A stretch of 64,000 nt of DNA from Maniola hyperantus. Lineage: Eukaryota > Arthropoda > Insecta > Lepidoptera > Nymphalidae. The translations under genes were made by a program, and so were the position numbers. Within the stretch, counting starts at the first letter, position 1. Every line of letters begins with the position of its first letter. Shown in pieces: positions 41,746 through 54,249 of the stretch. The stretch lies in the NCBI RefSeq assembly GCF_902806685.2, contig NC_048552.1:12923662-12987661 (forward strand), written 5' to 3'. The notes below the pieces were generated by a model. That model saw nothing but the letters and a program-made list of their open reading frames with translations, made no database searches and had not been told where the DNA came from.

Positions 41746-44700
41746 TTGACACAGAACCTAAAGTAATGAGAGACGAAACCGATTCCTAAAAATATTATTG
41801 ATAATAGATTATTAAGCGAACTTGTAGATGGTGATGATAAGAAAATTGAATCAGTTTTACAAGAAGCTATCACTGCTAGAATAGACACTAAATTAGATGA
41901 TAAATTTGCTCAATATGAGAGCACTGTATTGGATGGCTTACCAAAAAAGAAGGATGCTAAAAAAAAGACGACTGATAAAAAAATGAAAACGTATTGATAG
42001 ACTGATGATATTAGAGAAACTATTTTTAAAGCCACTGAATCAAAAAAGCCTGAAACTGAAACTAAATTAAAAACAGAACTTAGGAAAAAGCCTGAAAAAA
42101 CGAAACAGATGTGACAATGACGCCAACAACAAAAAGCAAAGTTAGTGCTCGGAACAACGCAGAAAATATCTGATAAGAAAACAACAACTATGCTCGACAA
42201 AAAAGGAGCCCTCGATGACAAAAAATCTCCTCCTACAACTCCAAAAAAAATAATAGACACCAAAACAGCTCCAATGCCCATAAAAGATAAGTTAGAGCTA
42301 AAACAAGAAAACTAAGTCCAAGTAGTACACCAGCTAAAAGTACTAAAGAAGCAAATAACCGACGAGTTGTTGAATCGAAATACAAACAAGCTTCACCAAA
42401 GCGGACTTAGCACAAAAAGTGCAGATAAAAGAGATCCGAAAACAAAACGAGAACCTATTTCTCGTAGACCCAGACCATTAGCTTCACCTATAAAAGGAAT
42501 GAAAGCATTAAAAGTCCATCTAAATCAATGAAAACCATTAAAGCAGATACATCCTAAGTTGAAAGGTCTTCAGAGAGTCAATTACGAAGATATATTGAAA
42601 GAAGCGAAAAAGTCAGATGAGGATACCTCCAAATCGATAGATTATATAAAGCAACAAGAACTAGATGACAGAGAAGAACAAGAAATTGTAAGAGAAATTG
42701 AAGCTGTATTCAACAGAGATAGTGAAGCTGAAGAAAAAATTGAATTTGTTGGAAGATCTGATATAGAAAAGATTACATGTTGTATTAGATGAGGCTAAAA
42801 CTGAAACGACTGGTGACGGAGAATTTGAAGAAGAATATCTAATCATAGAAAAAGAAGAAGTTGATCAATATACCGAAGAATCAATAGCTGACAAAGAAAG
42901 CATACAAGAAGATGAACAAAAACATTTAAAAGATACAGAAGATTCTGAAAAGAAAAAGATGAAAATTGAAACATCTACTGAAGAACAGCAGGATTATGTT
43001 AAAGAACAAATAAAGACAGAAATATTAAATGAAAAGAAGCCAAAGGAATTGAATCAAAAGATCAATCTGTAAGTGTGGAAGAAAAACAGGATATCAGTAG
43101 TGAAAAGAAAACTTCTGATAGCAAAAGTGGCATTGCTAAACCTAAAGACTCTCAAGAAAATATTGTACAAGAGTCACATCTGGATGAAAAAAGTATCTAC
43201 TACTATTGAATCAGGTGCAACTACTGCACCAACTCTCCCTGAAGATGAACGTATACCTTTGGATGACATTAAAGAAGATTATCAGTGAAGAAAAACATGT
43301 AAAAGAAGAAACCAAAGAAAATTATGCATCCGCAAACACTAATTGACCTCCATAAACCTGCATCCATTGAAAAAGTCATAAAATAGAACCTTCTGCGCCT
43401 ATTCGAGAATCGTTAAAACTCCAGATGAGTCGCTGACTTACCCTTACATGAAGAAGTAGACTACCGAACCTATGAAGATAAAAAAAACTCCAGGTGAAGA
43501 TGATTATAAACATAAGTTGGTATTAGTTATGATCATGAAATTAAAGTACCAAGAAGATTTACCTCTTTTAGACACAGAATCAAAAATGCCATCGAAAGTG
43601 ATGAAAACTATTCAAGATGATATTATTATTAAAACTGCTCAACGCCCTTCACATGCTGAGCTAGTCACCGTTACTCCTGGCTCGGCACCTGAGTCTCCAA
43701 TGTATCATGACCAAATGAAAATATCCATATTGTCTGGGCAAGAATTAGAACCAGTTAAGGAGTACGATGATACTGCATTTATTATGGCCAATATACCGAA
43801 AAATTAAGGGAAACTCATATAACAACAGTTCATTCGCCAATAAAAGAATGATTTAGTTGTGATAGAAGAAATTCGTACCATGCCTGAAAAAATACCATCA
43901 ATACCAGAGGATGTGGAAAAAGAAATAGAAGAAGCAAGTAAATTAGATATATCTGAAAAACCTTTATTAAGTCCCAAAGATGTAGAGAAAATTGTAGCTG
44001 ATGTTGCCGAAGTACTAAAGTCCGGATAAAAGTTTAGAGGAGCTAATAGCAGAAAAGTCACCAATGTTACGGAAATCTCCTGAAATATTCAGCGCATTTA
44101 ATGTAGCGGATGAGAGCACTATTCAAGCAACAAAAAAATTCTTGTTTGCTGAAATAGAAAAAAAATGTGAGGAACAAAAAGTTTTAAAAACAGATAGCGG
44201 ACTGACGAAATTGGAGCAAGGCACTCTAGAAAAAGACCAAAGAATTCAGAAAGAAGAGAAAAGTCCGGTGAAATCACTAGCTTCTGAAGATAATATAAGT
44301 GATGTTCTGATAAAACAGTTCTAAGTGAAGGTAAAAGAGTCAAACGCGATATAAAAGAGATAATAATAAGGATGAAATAATTAAAAAGAAGACTGCAACC
44401 CAGTTATGGATTTTCAACTGTTTTCACAAAAAACATGATGAAAAGAGATCATGTTATAAAAGATGCCGATGTTGATGTATATCAACCCGAAAAGAGACTA
44501 ATGTAACGCTAGATTCAGCACAAACATTAAAAAACTCGAAGAAAAAATAGCAGATTTAAAGAAAAAAAGAGATAAGACATTTGAAAAATCAGTTCCTAAA
44601 ATCCTAAAAGTCGATGATATACAGAAAAAGAGGTTCATGAAGTTAAAAGAAGATAGCACCATCGATAATCAATTTTTAAAAACAAAAAAAAGTGATATCA

Positions 44701-46130
44701 ACTTCAGTAAAGCTCTTGAAAAAGAACCTGCTACTGAGAAGAACAACATCTAGTCATGAATTGTTGATCAAAAAGGAGGAAACGACAGATACTCGTATGG
44801 AAATTACTACATCTATAAAGAAATTAGATGAAGTGACCAGTCCTGAGATTATTCAAGACATTAAAGATTATTCAAAACCTGTTGCAGTTGAGTGATTCAT
44901 TAAAAATAAAATCACATATCGATTCTGACAAACTTGATGAAAAGCAAGTAAGTTTAGAAAAGGATGCAACAAAATTTTTGAAAGATAGTGAAATACTTTC
45001 AAATGTTCGATGGTGATGAAGGAAAAGGTCTAAAACTAGAAGAAAAGAAAAAGAAAGTAAATCAATGATAAGTAGTTTCATGAATAAATTGACGAAAAAA
45101 TTAGCAAGGCAAAAGAATTGTTTACTAAAAAGACCGACAAAGCTTTTGAACAAGATGATACCTCAGAAATAAGATATCTCCTACGAAATTAGATGAATAC
45201 AAAATATGACGAGCAAACTTTAGTAATTGAAAGATTTGATGAGATTATTTTACCTAAAGTCCAACTATTTGAGCATATATGATTGTACTTGTTTCATTTC
45301 AAAAGGAATATTGAAGAAGAGCTTTCAAAATTTAAGATATTTGGTGAACCAAAAGAAAGTGTAAACATAAAAAAAGAAAACATTAGGATGGAACAAGTTA
45401 CGATTGTGAGAACGACTATCACTAAAATGATAACGACGAAATATGCGAATACTAACGGTGTTGTACAAAAAATTAAAACTGTCACAATTATAACAATAAC
45501 GGACAGCCACCCTGATGGCAACTCTTCAATAAAAGTTGATGGAATACAACATTGAGAGAAGTTGAAGATATTGAATCAAATATGATAAGAATTTAACATA
45601 GAGAAGAAGTACAACGAGTGAAGAAAATTATGAAGAAAAATCTTTAAATGTAAATGGCAGATAGTGATTCCAAAAACTAACCAATAACTACTAAAACATT
45701 TTTAAGAAAATAGAAAAGCTTGAAAAAGATTGTTAAAACCACTTTGAACTGAAACTGATATCATCTTTGCAAATAATTTAACAGAAAATGTCAAAACAAA
45801 AAAGCTATGTATTTATGATTACAATACATCAAGTAAAGAATTAACTAATGAAGAGTCGTCAAAATCTTTGTATCATCACAAAAGTATTTAAATGATATAT
45901 CTAACATGCCAACTCAGTTACCAGATATATTTTCAGTTCAAAAACAAATAATAAAAAACCATACAATTATCAAAAATATCGGGAAAAGAAATAGTGTCCA
46001 GACAAGATGAGCCAATTGAAATGAACTGTCACTGTAAAGTCCCATGACAAAGAACAGATCGTTGAGAAACTCAGTCAAAAAGAGACAAGTACTACTAAAA
46101 GAGGAAATTCTGAAAATAAAACCTAGCGAA
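41746..46130 (+). CDS. futsch: MAP1/Futsch charged linker, frame-disrupted
   Basis: This stretch codes, in fragments that jump between the three + frames every 50-300 bp, for Lys/Glu/Asp-rich protein. Examples are KKDAKKKTTDKK near 41.95 kb, EEQEIVREIEAVFNRDSEAE near 42.68 kb, ELVTVTPGSAPESPMYHDQM near 43.67 kb and VTIITITDSHPDGNSSI near 45.5 kb. The last two look like conserved islands inside an otherwise disordered charged region. The MAP1 family has such a linker, with basic KKE-type microtubule-binding sequence, between the N-terminal domain and the repeats. No single frame is open for more than about 110 codons, and breaks are mostly next to A-runs. I treat it as one disrupted exon. Exact indel positions cannot be fixed by reading alone. 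Confidence 0.7.
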
Positions 46131-48899
46131 AAAGACTAAGTCCTGCAAAAGAAGTGCTAAGTCCTGAAAAACAACAGAAAAAGAGCCAAGCCCTGTTAAA
46201 GCAACAAGTCCCCAGCCCAGTCAAGAAGAAATCATTAACCTGTCATTGATAAGCCAAAAGTAAGGAATCATTCCTGACAAAGAGTTGTTTCACCAGTAAT
46301 ACCACAGAAAAGGAACTAAGTCCTGCAAGAGAACTAAAGGCTCCAAGCCCAGTCAAAGAAAGCATCACTGAACCTTCGTTGACAGACATTGCAGGAAAAA
46401 GAACCAAGTCCTGCTAAAGAGGTAGTTTTAACTGTAAAATCATCTGACAAAGGACCTGGTGCTGTGAAAGATGAGCATTAGTCCTGAAAACAAGCTGCAG
46501 AGGAATTAAGTCCTGTCAAAGAGGTGGTTTCGCCAGCGAAATCTATTGAGAAAGAATCTAGTCCTGCAAAGAAGAGCTAAGTCCTGAAGAACCGTCAGAA
46601 AAAGGAACCAAGTCCATCAAAGAGATGGGCTTACCAGTAAAAGCATCTGAAAAAGAACCTAGTCCTATGAAAGAAGCACTTAGTCCTAAAAAACGTACAG
46701 TAAAGGAACAAAGTCCTATCAAAGAGGTGGTTTTGGCCAGTAAAACCTTTTGAAAACGAACCTTCGCCTCTGAAAGAAGTGCTTAGTCCTGAAAAAACCA
46801 TCAAAAAAGAAACCAAGTCCTGTCGAAGCAGTAGTTTCTTCAGTACAACTACCCGAGAAAGATCCTAGTACTGTGAAAGAAGTGCTTAGTCCTCAAAAAC
46901 TAACAGAAAAGGGACCAAGTCCTGCTAAAGAAGTGGTTTCATTAAAACCATCCGAGAAAGTACCAAGTCCTCCGAGAGATGTGCATAGTCCTGAAAACCA
47001 GCAAAAAGGAACAAGTCCTGTAAAGGAGGTGGTTTGCCATAAAACCTACTGAGAAAGATACTAGTCCTATTAAGGAAGTTCTGAGTCCCCAAAACCAGCA
47101 GAAAAGAAACCAAGTCCTTTAAGAAGTGTTTCACTAAAACTATCCGAGAAAGAAGCAACTCCCTCCAAAAGATGTATATAGGTCATGAAAACAGTAGAAA
47201 AAGAACAAAGTCCTGTTGTAGAAATAGTTTTCTTCGTACATGAGAAAGAACCTAGTCCTGTGAAAGAAGTACTTAGTCCTGAAAAAATCAACAGAAAAGG
47301 AACCAAGTCCTGCCAAATTGGTTCACTAAAACAATCCGAGAAAGAACCTAGTCCTGCAAAGATTTGCTTAGTCCTAAAAAACAAACAGAAATGGAACCAA
47401 GTCATGTTAAAGAGGTGGGTTTGCCAGCAAAACCTACTGAGAAAGAATCTAGTCCTACGAAGGAAATTCTAAGTATTGAAGAATCAGCACAAAAGGAACC
47501 GAGTCCGTTGAAAGAGATTGGAGTCACCGGTGAAACCATCCGAGAAAGTATCTAGTCCTGTGAAGGAAGTGCTCAGTCCTGAAAAACCAGCAGCAAAGGA
47601 ACCATGTCCTGTCAAAGAAATGGTTTTGCCAGTTAAACTAGCCAAGAAAGAACCTAGTCCTACAACAGATGTGCCTTAGTCCTCAAGAACAAGCAGAGAA
47701 GGAGAAGAGTCCTGTCAAAAGAGTGGGTTTCACCAGTTAAACCTGCTGAGAAAGATCTAGTCTTGCGAAGGACGTTCTTAGGTCCTGATAAATCAGCAGA
47801 AAAGGAACCAAGTCCATTTAAAGAGGCTGTGTCACCATTAAAAACCATTCGAGAAAGACATAGTCCTCTGAAAGAAGTAGTTTGTCCTGAAAAACCAGCA
47901 GACCAAGGACCAAGTCTGCTAAAGAGGTGGTTTTGTCAGAAAAACTTACTGAGAAGCAACTTAGTCCTGAGAAAGAATGCTTAGTCCGGAAAAACCAACA
48001 GAAAAAGGAACGAAGTCCTGCTAAAGAGGGGTTTTGTCAGAAAAACTTACTGATAAGCAACCTAGTCCTGAGAAAGTAAGGCTTAGTCCCTGAAAAAGCA
48101 GCAGCTAAGGAACCAGTCCTGCTAAAAAGGTGGTTTTTCCAGAAAAACCTTACTGGGAAGCAACCTAGTCCTGAGAAAGAGTGCTTAGGTCCGGAAAAAC
48201 CACAGAAAAAGAAAACAGTCCTTCTAAAGAGTGTTCTGACAGAAAAACTGACTGAGAAAACAACCTAGTCCTGAGAAAGAAGTGCTTAGGTCCGGTTAAC
48301 CAACAGAAAAGGAACCAAGTCCTCCTAAGAGGTGGGTTCACCAAAACTTTCCGAGAAAGAACCTAGTCCTGGCAAAAAGATATGCATAGTCCTGAAAAAA
48401 CAAGCAGAAAAGTAACCAGTCCTGCTGAAGAGGTGGGTTTTCCCAGAAAAAACAACTAGGTCTTGCGAAGAAGTGCTTAGTCCAGAAAAGGATCCAGAGT
48501 TCCTGCTAAAGACGGCGTTTCACTAAAACCAATTGAGAAAGAACTAGTTCTGGCAAAGATATGCATATGCCCTGAAAGACAAGTAACAGAAGGAAACCAA
48601 GTCCTGTTAAAGAGGTGGTTTTGCTAGAAAAACTTACTGAAAACAACCTAGTCTTGAGAAAGAAGTGCTTACTCCAGAAAAACTCAACAGAAAACGGAAC
48701 CAAGTCTCTCTAAAGAGGTGTGCTCACAAACCAAAATTTCCTGGAAAAGGAACCTCGTCTGGCAAAAGATATGCATAGTCCTGAAAAATCAACAGAAAAG
48801 GAACCAAGTCCTGCCAAAAAAGGTGGTTTTGGTCAGAAAAACTTACTGAGAAGCAACCTAGTCCTGAGATAGAAGTGATTAGTCCGGAAAAAACAACAG
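46131..48899 (+). CDS. futsch: MAP1/Futsch repeat array I, 5' part, frame-disrupted
   Basis: The sequence shows many degenerate copies of a 17-codon module that would read approximately SPAKEVLSPEKPTEKEP, recognisable from repeated DNA phrases such as aagtcctg, aaagaggtg and ccagaaaa. The reading frame shifts roughly every one to two modules, so no fragment exceeds about 120 codons. The same modules are read without breaks from about 48.9 kb onward, which shows what the frame should be. Module divergence here is higher than in the clean part of the array, so this may be the older part of the array, a noisily assembled part, or both. Confidence 0.7.
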
Positions 48900-50898
48900 A
48901 AAAAAACCAAGTCCTCCTAAAGAGTTGGGTTCACCAAAACCTTCCGAGAAAGAATCTAGTCTGGCAAAAGAAGTGCTTAGTCCGGAAAAACCAACAGAAA
49001 AGGAACCAAGTCCTGCTAAAGAGGTGATTTCACCAAAACTTTCCGAGAAAGAACCTAGTCCGGCAAAAGATATGCATAGTCCTGAAAAACAAGCTGAAAA
49101 GGAACCAAGTCCTGCTAAAGAGGTGGTTTTGTCAGAAAAACTTACTGAGAAGCAACTTAGTCCTGAGAAAGAAGTGCTTAGTCCGGAAAAACCAACAGAA
49201 AAGGAACCAAGTCCTCCTAAAGAGGTGGGTTCACTAAAACTTTCCACGAAAGAACCTAGTCCGGCAAAAGATATGCATAGTCCTGAAAAACAAACTGAAA
49301 AGGAACCAAGTCCTGCTAAAGAGGTGGTTTTGTCAGAAAAACTTACTGAGAAGAAACTTAGTCCTGAGAAAGAAGTGCTTAGTCCGGAAAAACCAACAGA
49401 AAAGGAACCAAGTCCTGCTAAAGAGGTGATTTCACCAAAACTTTTCGAGAAAGAACCTAGTCCGGCAAAAGATATGCATAGTCCTGAAAAACAAGCAGAA
49501 AAGGGGCCAAGTCCTGCAAAAGAGGTGGTTTTATCAGAAAAACTTACTGAGAAGCAACCTAGTCATGAGATAAAAATGCTTAGTCCTGAAAAACCAGTTG
49601 ACAAGGAACCAAGTCCTGCTAAAGAGGTGATTTCACCAAAACTTTCCGAGAAAGAACCTACTCCGGCAAAGGATATGCATAGTCCTGACAAACAAGCAGA
49701 AAAGGAACCAAGTCCTGCTACAGAGGTGGTTTTATCAGAAAAACTTACTGAAAAACAACTAAGTCTTGGAAAAGAAGTGCTTAGTCCGGAAAAACCAACA
49801 GAAAAGGAACCAAGTCCTGCTAAAGAGGTGGTTTTGTCAGAAAAACTTACTGAGAAGCAACTTAGTCCTGAGAAAGAAGTGCTTAGTCCGGAAAAACCAA
49901 CAGAAAAGGAACCAAGTCCTCCTAAAGAGGTGGGTTTACTAAAACTTTCCGCGAAAGAACCTAGTCCGGCAAAAGATATGCATAGTCCTGAAAAACAATC
50001 AGAAAAGGAACCAAGTCCTGCTAAAGTGGTGGTTTTGTCAGAAAAACTTACTGAGAAGCAACTTAGTCTGGAGAAAGAAGTGCTTAGTCCGAAAAAACCA
50101 ACAGAAAAGGAACCGAGTCCTCCTAAAGAGGTGGGTTTACCAAAACTTTCCGAGAAAGAACCTAGTCCGGCAAAAGATATGCATAGTCCTGAAAAACAAG
50201 CAGAAAAGGAATCAAGTCCTGCTAAAGAGGTGGTTTTGCCAGAAAAACTTACTGAGAAACAACCTAGACTTGAGGAAGAAGTGCTTAGTCCGGAAAAACC
50301 TACAGAAAAGGAACCAAGTCCATTTAAAGAGGCTGTGTCACCATTTAAACCATTCGAGAAAGAACCTAGTCCTCTGAAAGAAGTAGTTGGTCCTGAAAAA
50401 GCAGCAGACAAGGAACCAAGTCCTGCTAAAGAGGTGGTTTTCCCAGAAAAACTTACTGAGATAATACCTAGTCTTGAGAAAGAAGTGCTTAGTACGATAA
50501 TACCAACAGAAAAGGAACTAAGTTCTGCTAAAGACGGTGTTTCGCCAAAGCCATTCGAGAAAGAACCTAGTCCGGCAAAAGATATGCACAGTCCTGAAAA
50601 ACAAGCAGAAAAGGAACCAAGTCCTGCCGAAGAGGTGGTTTTGTCAGAAAAACTTACTAAGAAGCAACCTAGTCCTGAGAAAAAAATGCTTAGTCCTGAA
50701 AAACCAGCAGACAAGGAACCAAGTCCTGCTAAAGAGGTGATTTCACCAAAACTTTCCGAGAAAGAACCTAGTCCGGCAAAACATATGCATAGTCCTGAAA
50801 AACAAGCAGAAAAGTGGCCAAGTACTGCTAAAGAGGTGGTTTTATCAGAAAAACTTACTGAGAAGCAACCTAGTCCTGAGAAAGAAGTGCTTAGTCCG
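48900..50898 (+). CDS. futsch: MAP1/Futsch repeat array I, intact frame
   Basis: A clean frame of about 660 codons is made almost entirely of 17-residue modules, with some of 16: SPAKEVVLSEKLTEKQL, SPEKEVLSPEKPTEKEP, SPPKEVGSLKLSTKEP, SPAKDMHSPEKQAEKEP. Four modules make a 67-residue, 201-bp super-unit. The phrase atgcatagtcctgaaaaac recurs at 49072, 49273, 49474, 49675, 49978, 50179 and 50785, with spacings that are all multiples of three (201, 303 or larger). The composition is nearly limited to K, E, P, S, A, L, V and T, and is predicted to be disordered and highly charged. The frame has no initiation site of its own; it is an internal piece of the giant exon. It is lost at about 50898 by an apparent extra base (ccggaagaaacc for the expected ccggaaaaacc). 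Confidence 0.85.
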
Positions 50899-52749
50899 GA
50901 AGAAACCAACAGAAAAGGAAGCAAGTCCTCCTAAAGAGGTGGGTTCACTAAAACTTCCACGAAAGAACCTAGTCCGGCAAAAGATATGCATAGTCCTGAA
51001 AAACAAGCTGAAAGGAACCAAGTCCTGCTAAAGAGGTGGTTTTGTCAGAAAAACTTACTGAGAAGCACTTATTCCTGAGAAAGAAGTGCTTAGTCCCGGA
51101 AAAACCAACAGAAAGGAACCAAGTCCTGCTAAAGAGGTGATTTCACCAAAACTTTCCGAGAAAGAACCTAGTCCGGCAAAAGATATGCATAGTCCTGAAA
51201 AACAAGCAGAAAAGGGGCCAAGTACTGCTAAAGAGGTGGTTTTATCAGAAAACTTACTGAGAAGCAACCTAGTCCTGAGAAAGAAGTGCTTAGTCCGGAA
51301 AACCAACAGAAAAGGAACCAAGTCCGCCTAAAAGAGGTGGGTTCACTAAAACTTCCACGAAAGAACCTAGTCCGGCAAAAGATATGCATAGTCCTGAAAA
51401 ACAAGCTGAAAAGGAACCAAGTCCTGCTAAAGAGGTGGTTTTGTCAGAAAAACTTACTGAGAAGCAACTTAGTTCCTGAGAAAGAAGTGCTTAGTCCGGA
51501 AAAACCAACAGAAAAGGAACCAAGTCCTCCTAAAGAGGGTGGGTTTACTAAAACTTTCCGCGAAAGAACCTAGTCCGGCAAAAGATATGCATAGTCCTGA
51601 AAAAACAAGCAGAAAAGGAACCAAGTCCTGCTAAAGTGGTGGTTTGTCAGAAAAACTTACTGAGAAGCAACTTAGTCCGGAGAAAGAAGTGGTTAGTCCG
51701 AAAAAACCAACAGAAAAGGAACCGAGTCCTTCTAAAGAGGTGGGTTTACCAAAACTTCCGAGAAAGAACCTAGTCCGGCAAAAGATATGCATAGTCCTGA
51801 AAAACAAGCAGAAAAGGAATCAAGTCCTGCTAAAGAGGTGGTTTTGCCAGAAAAAACTTACTGAGAAACAACCTGACTTGAGGAAGAAGTGCTTAGGTCC
51901 GGAAAAACACTACAGAAAAGGAACCAAGTCCATTTAAAAGAGAGGCTGTTGTCACCATTAGAAACCATTCGAGAAAGAACCTAGTCCTCTGAAAGAAGTA
52001 GTTGGTCCTGAAAAAGCAGCAGACAAGGAACCAAGTCCTGCTAAGAGGTGGTTTGTCAGAAAAACTTACTGAGCAGCAACTTAGTCCTGAGAAAAGAAGT
52101 GCTATAGTCCGGAAAAAACCAACAGAAAAGGAACCAAGTCCTCCTAAAGAGGTGGGTTTACTAAAACTTTCCGCGAAAGAACCTAGTCCGGCAAAGATAT
52201 GTATATCCTGAAAACAAGCAGAAAAGGAACCAAGTGCCTTGCCGAAGAGGTGTTTTGTCAGAAAAACTTACTAAGAAGCAACCTAGTCCTGAGAAAAAAT
52301 GCTTAGTCCTGAAAAACCAGCAGACAAGGAACCAAGTCCTGCTGAAGAGGTGATTTCACCAAAACTTTCCGAGAAAGAACCTAGTCCGGCAAAACATATG
52401 CATAGTCCTGAAAAACAGCAGAAAAAGGAACCAAGTCCTGCTAAAGAGGTGGTTTTGTCAGAAAAACCTTACTGAGAAGAAACTTCGTCCTGAGAAAGAA
52501 ATGCTGGAGTCCTGAAAAACCCAACAGAAAAGGAACAAAGTCCTCCTAAAGAGGTGGGTTCACCAAACTTTCCAAGAAAGAACCTAGTCCGGCAAAAGAT
52601 ATGCATAGGTCCTGAAAAACAGCAGAAAAGGACCAAGTCCTGTTAAAGAGGTCGGTTCACCAAAAATTTCCGAAAAAGAACCTAGTCCTCTGAAAGATGT
52701 GCCTAGTCTTGATAAACAAGCACAAAAGGAACCAAGTCCTGTTAAAGAG
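50899..52749 (+). CDS. futsch: MAP1/Futsch repeat array I, 3' part, frame-disrupted; ends at splice donor
   Basis: This is the same module family as upstream, but with a frameshift every 60-200 bp. The landmark phrase atgcatagtcctga occurs at 50986, 51185, 51384, 51587 and 51787, giving spacings of 199, 199, 203 and 200 in place of 201. The block around 51.59-52.03 kb repeats the block around 49.98-50.42 kb at an offset of about 1608 bp (8 x 201), with differences dominated by indels. The exon ends ...gttaaagag|GTACAT with the donor at 52750 in phase 0, and joins cleanly to the acceptor at 54249. Confidence 0.75.
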
Positions 52750-52844
52750 GTACATATGCTATTCAATCATGTATGGAATTGTTTTTATTTTTGTTTTTGT
52801 TTTTAGAGCTTACGCATTTTTCGTCATTTATAGATAACTAGCTG

Positions 52845-53050
52845 TTGCCCACGACTTCGTACGCGTGGAATTCGAATTTTTAAAAATCTCGTGGGAAATC
52901 TTTGATTTTCCGGGATAAAAAGTAGCCTATGTCACTCTCCAGGTCTTTATGCAAAAAATCACGTCAATCTGTTGCACCGTTGCGACGTGATTAAAGGACA
53001 AACCAACAAACAAACACACTTTCGCATTTATATAAGGTTACGGAAATATA
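52845..53050 (+). repeat. RepD1 copy in array intron
   Basis: Reads gttgcccacgacttcgtacg to acacactttcgcatttatat. Confidence 0.75.
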
Positions 53051-53062
53051 TGGGTACGGATT

Positions 53063-53632
53063 AGCTTATGCCCGCGACTTCGTCCGCGTGGACTACACAA
53101 ATTTAAACCCCTATTTTACACCCTTAAGTATGAGATTTTAACATGAGCTTAATAAATATGTCATACTGCTAATTGCAAAAATATTAACTACAAAACTTCT
53201 TTCTAGACACTTTAAAACTGACACACTTTCATACAAACTTCAAACCCCTATTATTAAGAATCCTTTCTTAGCGGACGCCTACGTTATAATGGCTATCTGC
53301 ATGCCGAATTTCAGCGTGATCTCTCCAGTAGTTTGAGCTGTGCGTTGATAGATCAGTCAGTCAGTCACCTTTTCCTTTTATATGTATAGATTAGTGTAAA
53401 TTGCAAAATTTCGCGATTCTAACTTCAAAACTGACAGAGTGTCATACAAACTTCAAACCCCTATTTTACCCCTTTAGGGGTTGAATTTTGAAAAATCCTT
53501 TCTTAACGGACGCCTACGTTATAATAGCTATCTGCATGCCGAATTTCAGCGTGATCCGTCCAGTAGTTTGAGCTGTGCGTTGAGATTTGATTGTGTCAGT
53601 CAGTCAGTCAGTCACCTTTATATATATAATAT
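53063..53632 (+). repeat. two RepD2 copies in tandem
   Basis: The first copy (53063-53390) holds a central insert (tatgagattttaacatgagc and following). The second (about 53440-53632) is shorter. Both carry atggctatctgcatgccgaa or atagctatctgcatgccgaa and gtcagtcagtc tails. Confidence 0.75.
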
Positions 53633-54124
53633 ATTGATTAAAGCCCTTCAGATAAGCCTTCATTGACATGATTTTTTTATTTTTTTCTTCTGATTTATTT
53701 ATTAATTTATTTGCACCAACAACTTACATTTACAATAATTTATGACTACAAAAGAATCAAATTAACTATTTTACAGCTGATGTTATTTAATTATAGGTAT
53801 GCTTGTAAAAGAAAATATACTAACATACACTTACTTAAAATTACATAATAATATAGTAAAATACGATTTTTTTTAAGAACCGTACAAACTACCGTTAATC
53901 CGTTTAAAAGTACAACATTTGGTTCGAAACGGCCGTCAAAGTTGTCAAAGCGTTGAATCAAAGCTGATTGCACTCCATAGATTGCATTCCAAACAGCTAC
54001 AAGCGTCATGCAAATCTGAACCATATGATACGTTTCAATTTTATTCACTGGCACACAACTTTGATGCAATGCGCTGTTTTTAGTCTTAATTTTATTTAAC
54101 AGCTACCTTTTAATCCAATATAAG

Positions 54125-54215
54125 TTTGATTCCCTTGTCTCGACAGACAGACAGACAACGAAGTGTAAGTGAAGTAAGGGTTCTGTTTTCCTTTTGAGGT
54201 ACGGAGTTCTGAAAA
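54125..54215 (-). repeat. RepA 5' end
   Basis: Reads gacagacagacagacaacga and ttccttttgaggtacggagt, 35 bp before the acceptor of array II. Confidence 0.7.
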
Positions 54216-54249
54216 TTGGTAATGAAACTAACTAAAATATTTTACCCAG

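Larger units (their letters stand above)
52750..54249 (+). other. phase-0 intron between repeat arrays I and II
   Basis: The donor is gttaaagag|GTACAT and the acceptor ttttacccag|GAAAAG. It is full of RepD1/D2 and RepA remnants. The stretch 53640-54115 has no recognised element and no supported gene. Confidence 0.85.

Noticed and set aside
48925..48927. TTG at 48925 as a protein start for array I
   Set aside because: It is a Leu codon within a repeat module. The frame simply becomes readable here after an upstream indel.
49563..50924. Long minus-strand open frame (S/G/L-rich, about 450 codons) opposite array I
   Set aside because: It is the complement of the repeat units, has the same periodicity, and lacks independent start context, homology or codon signal. 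The same applies to the minus-strand frames between 54.2 and 63.9 kb.
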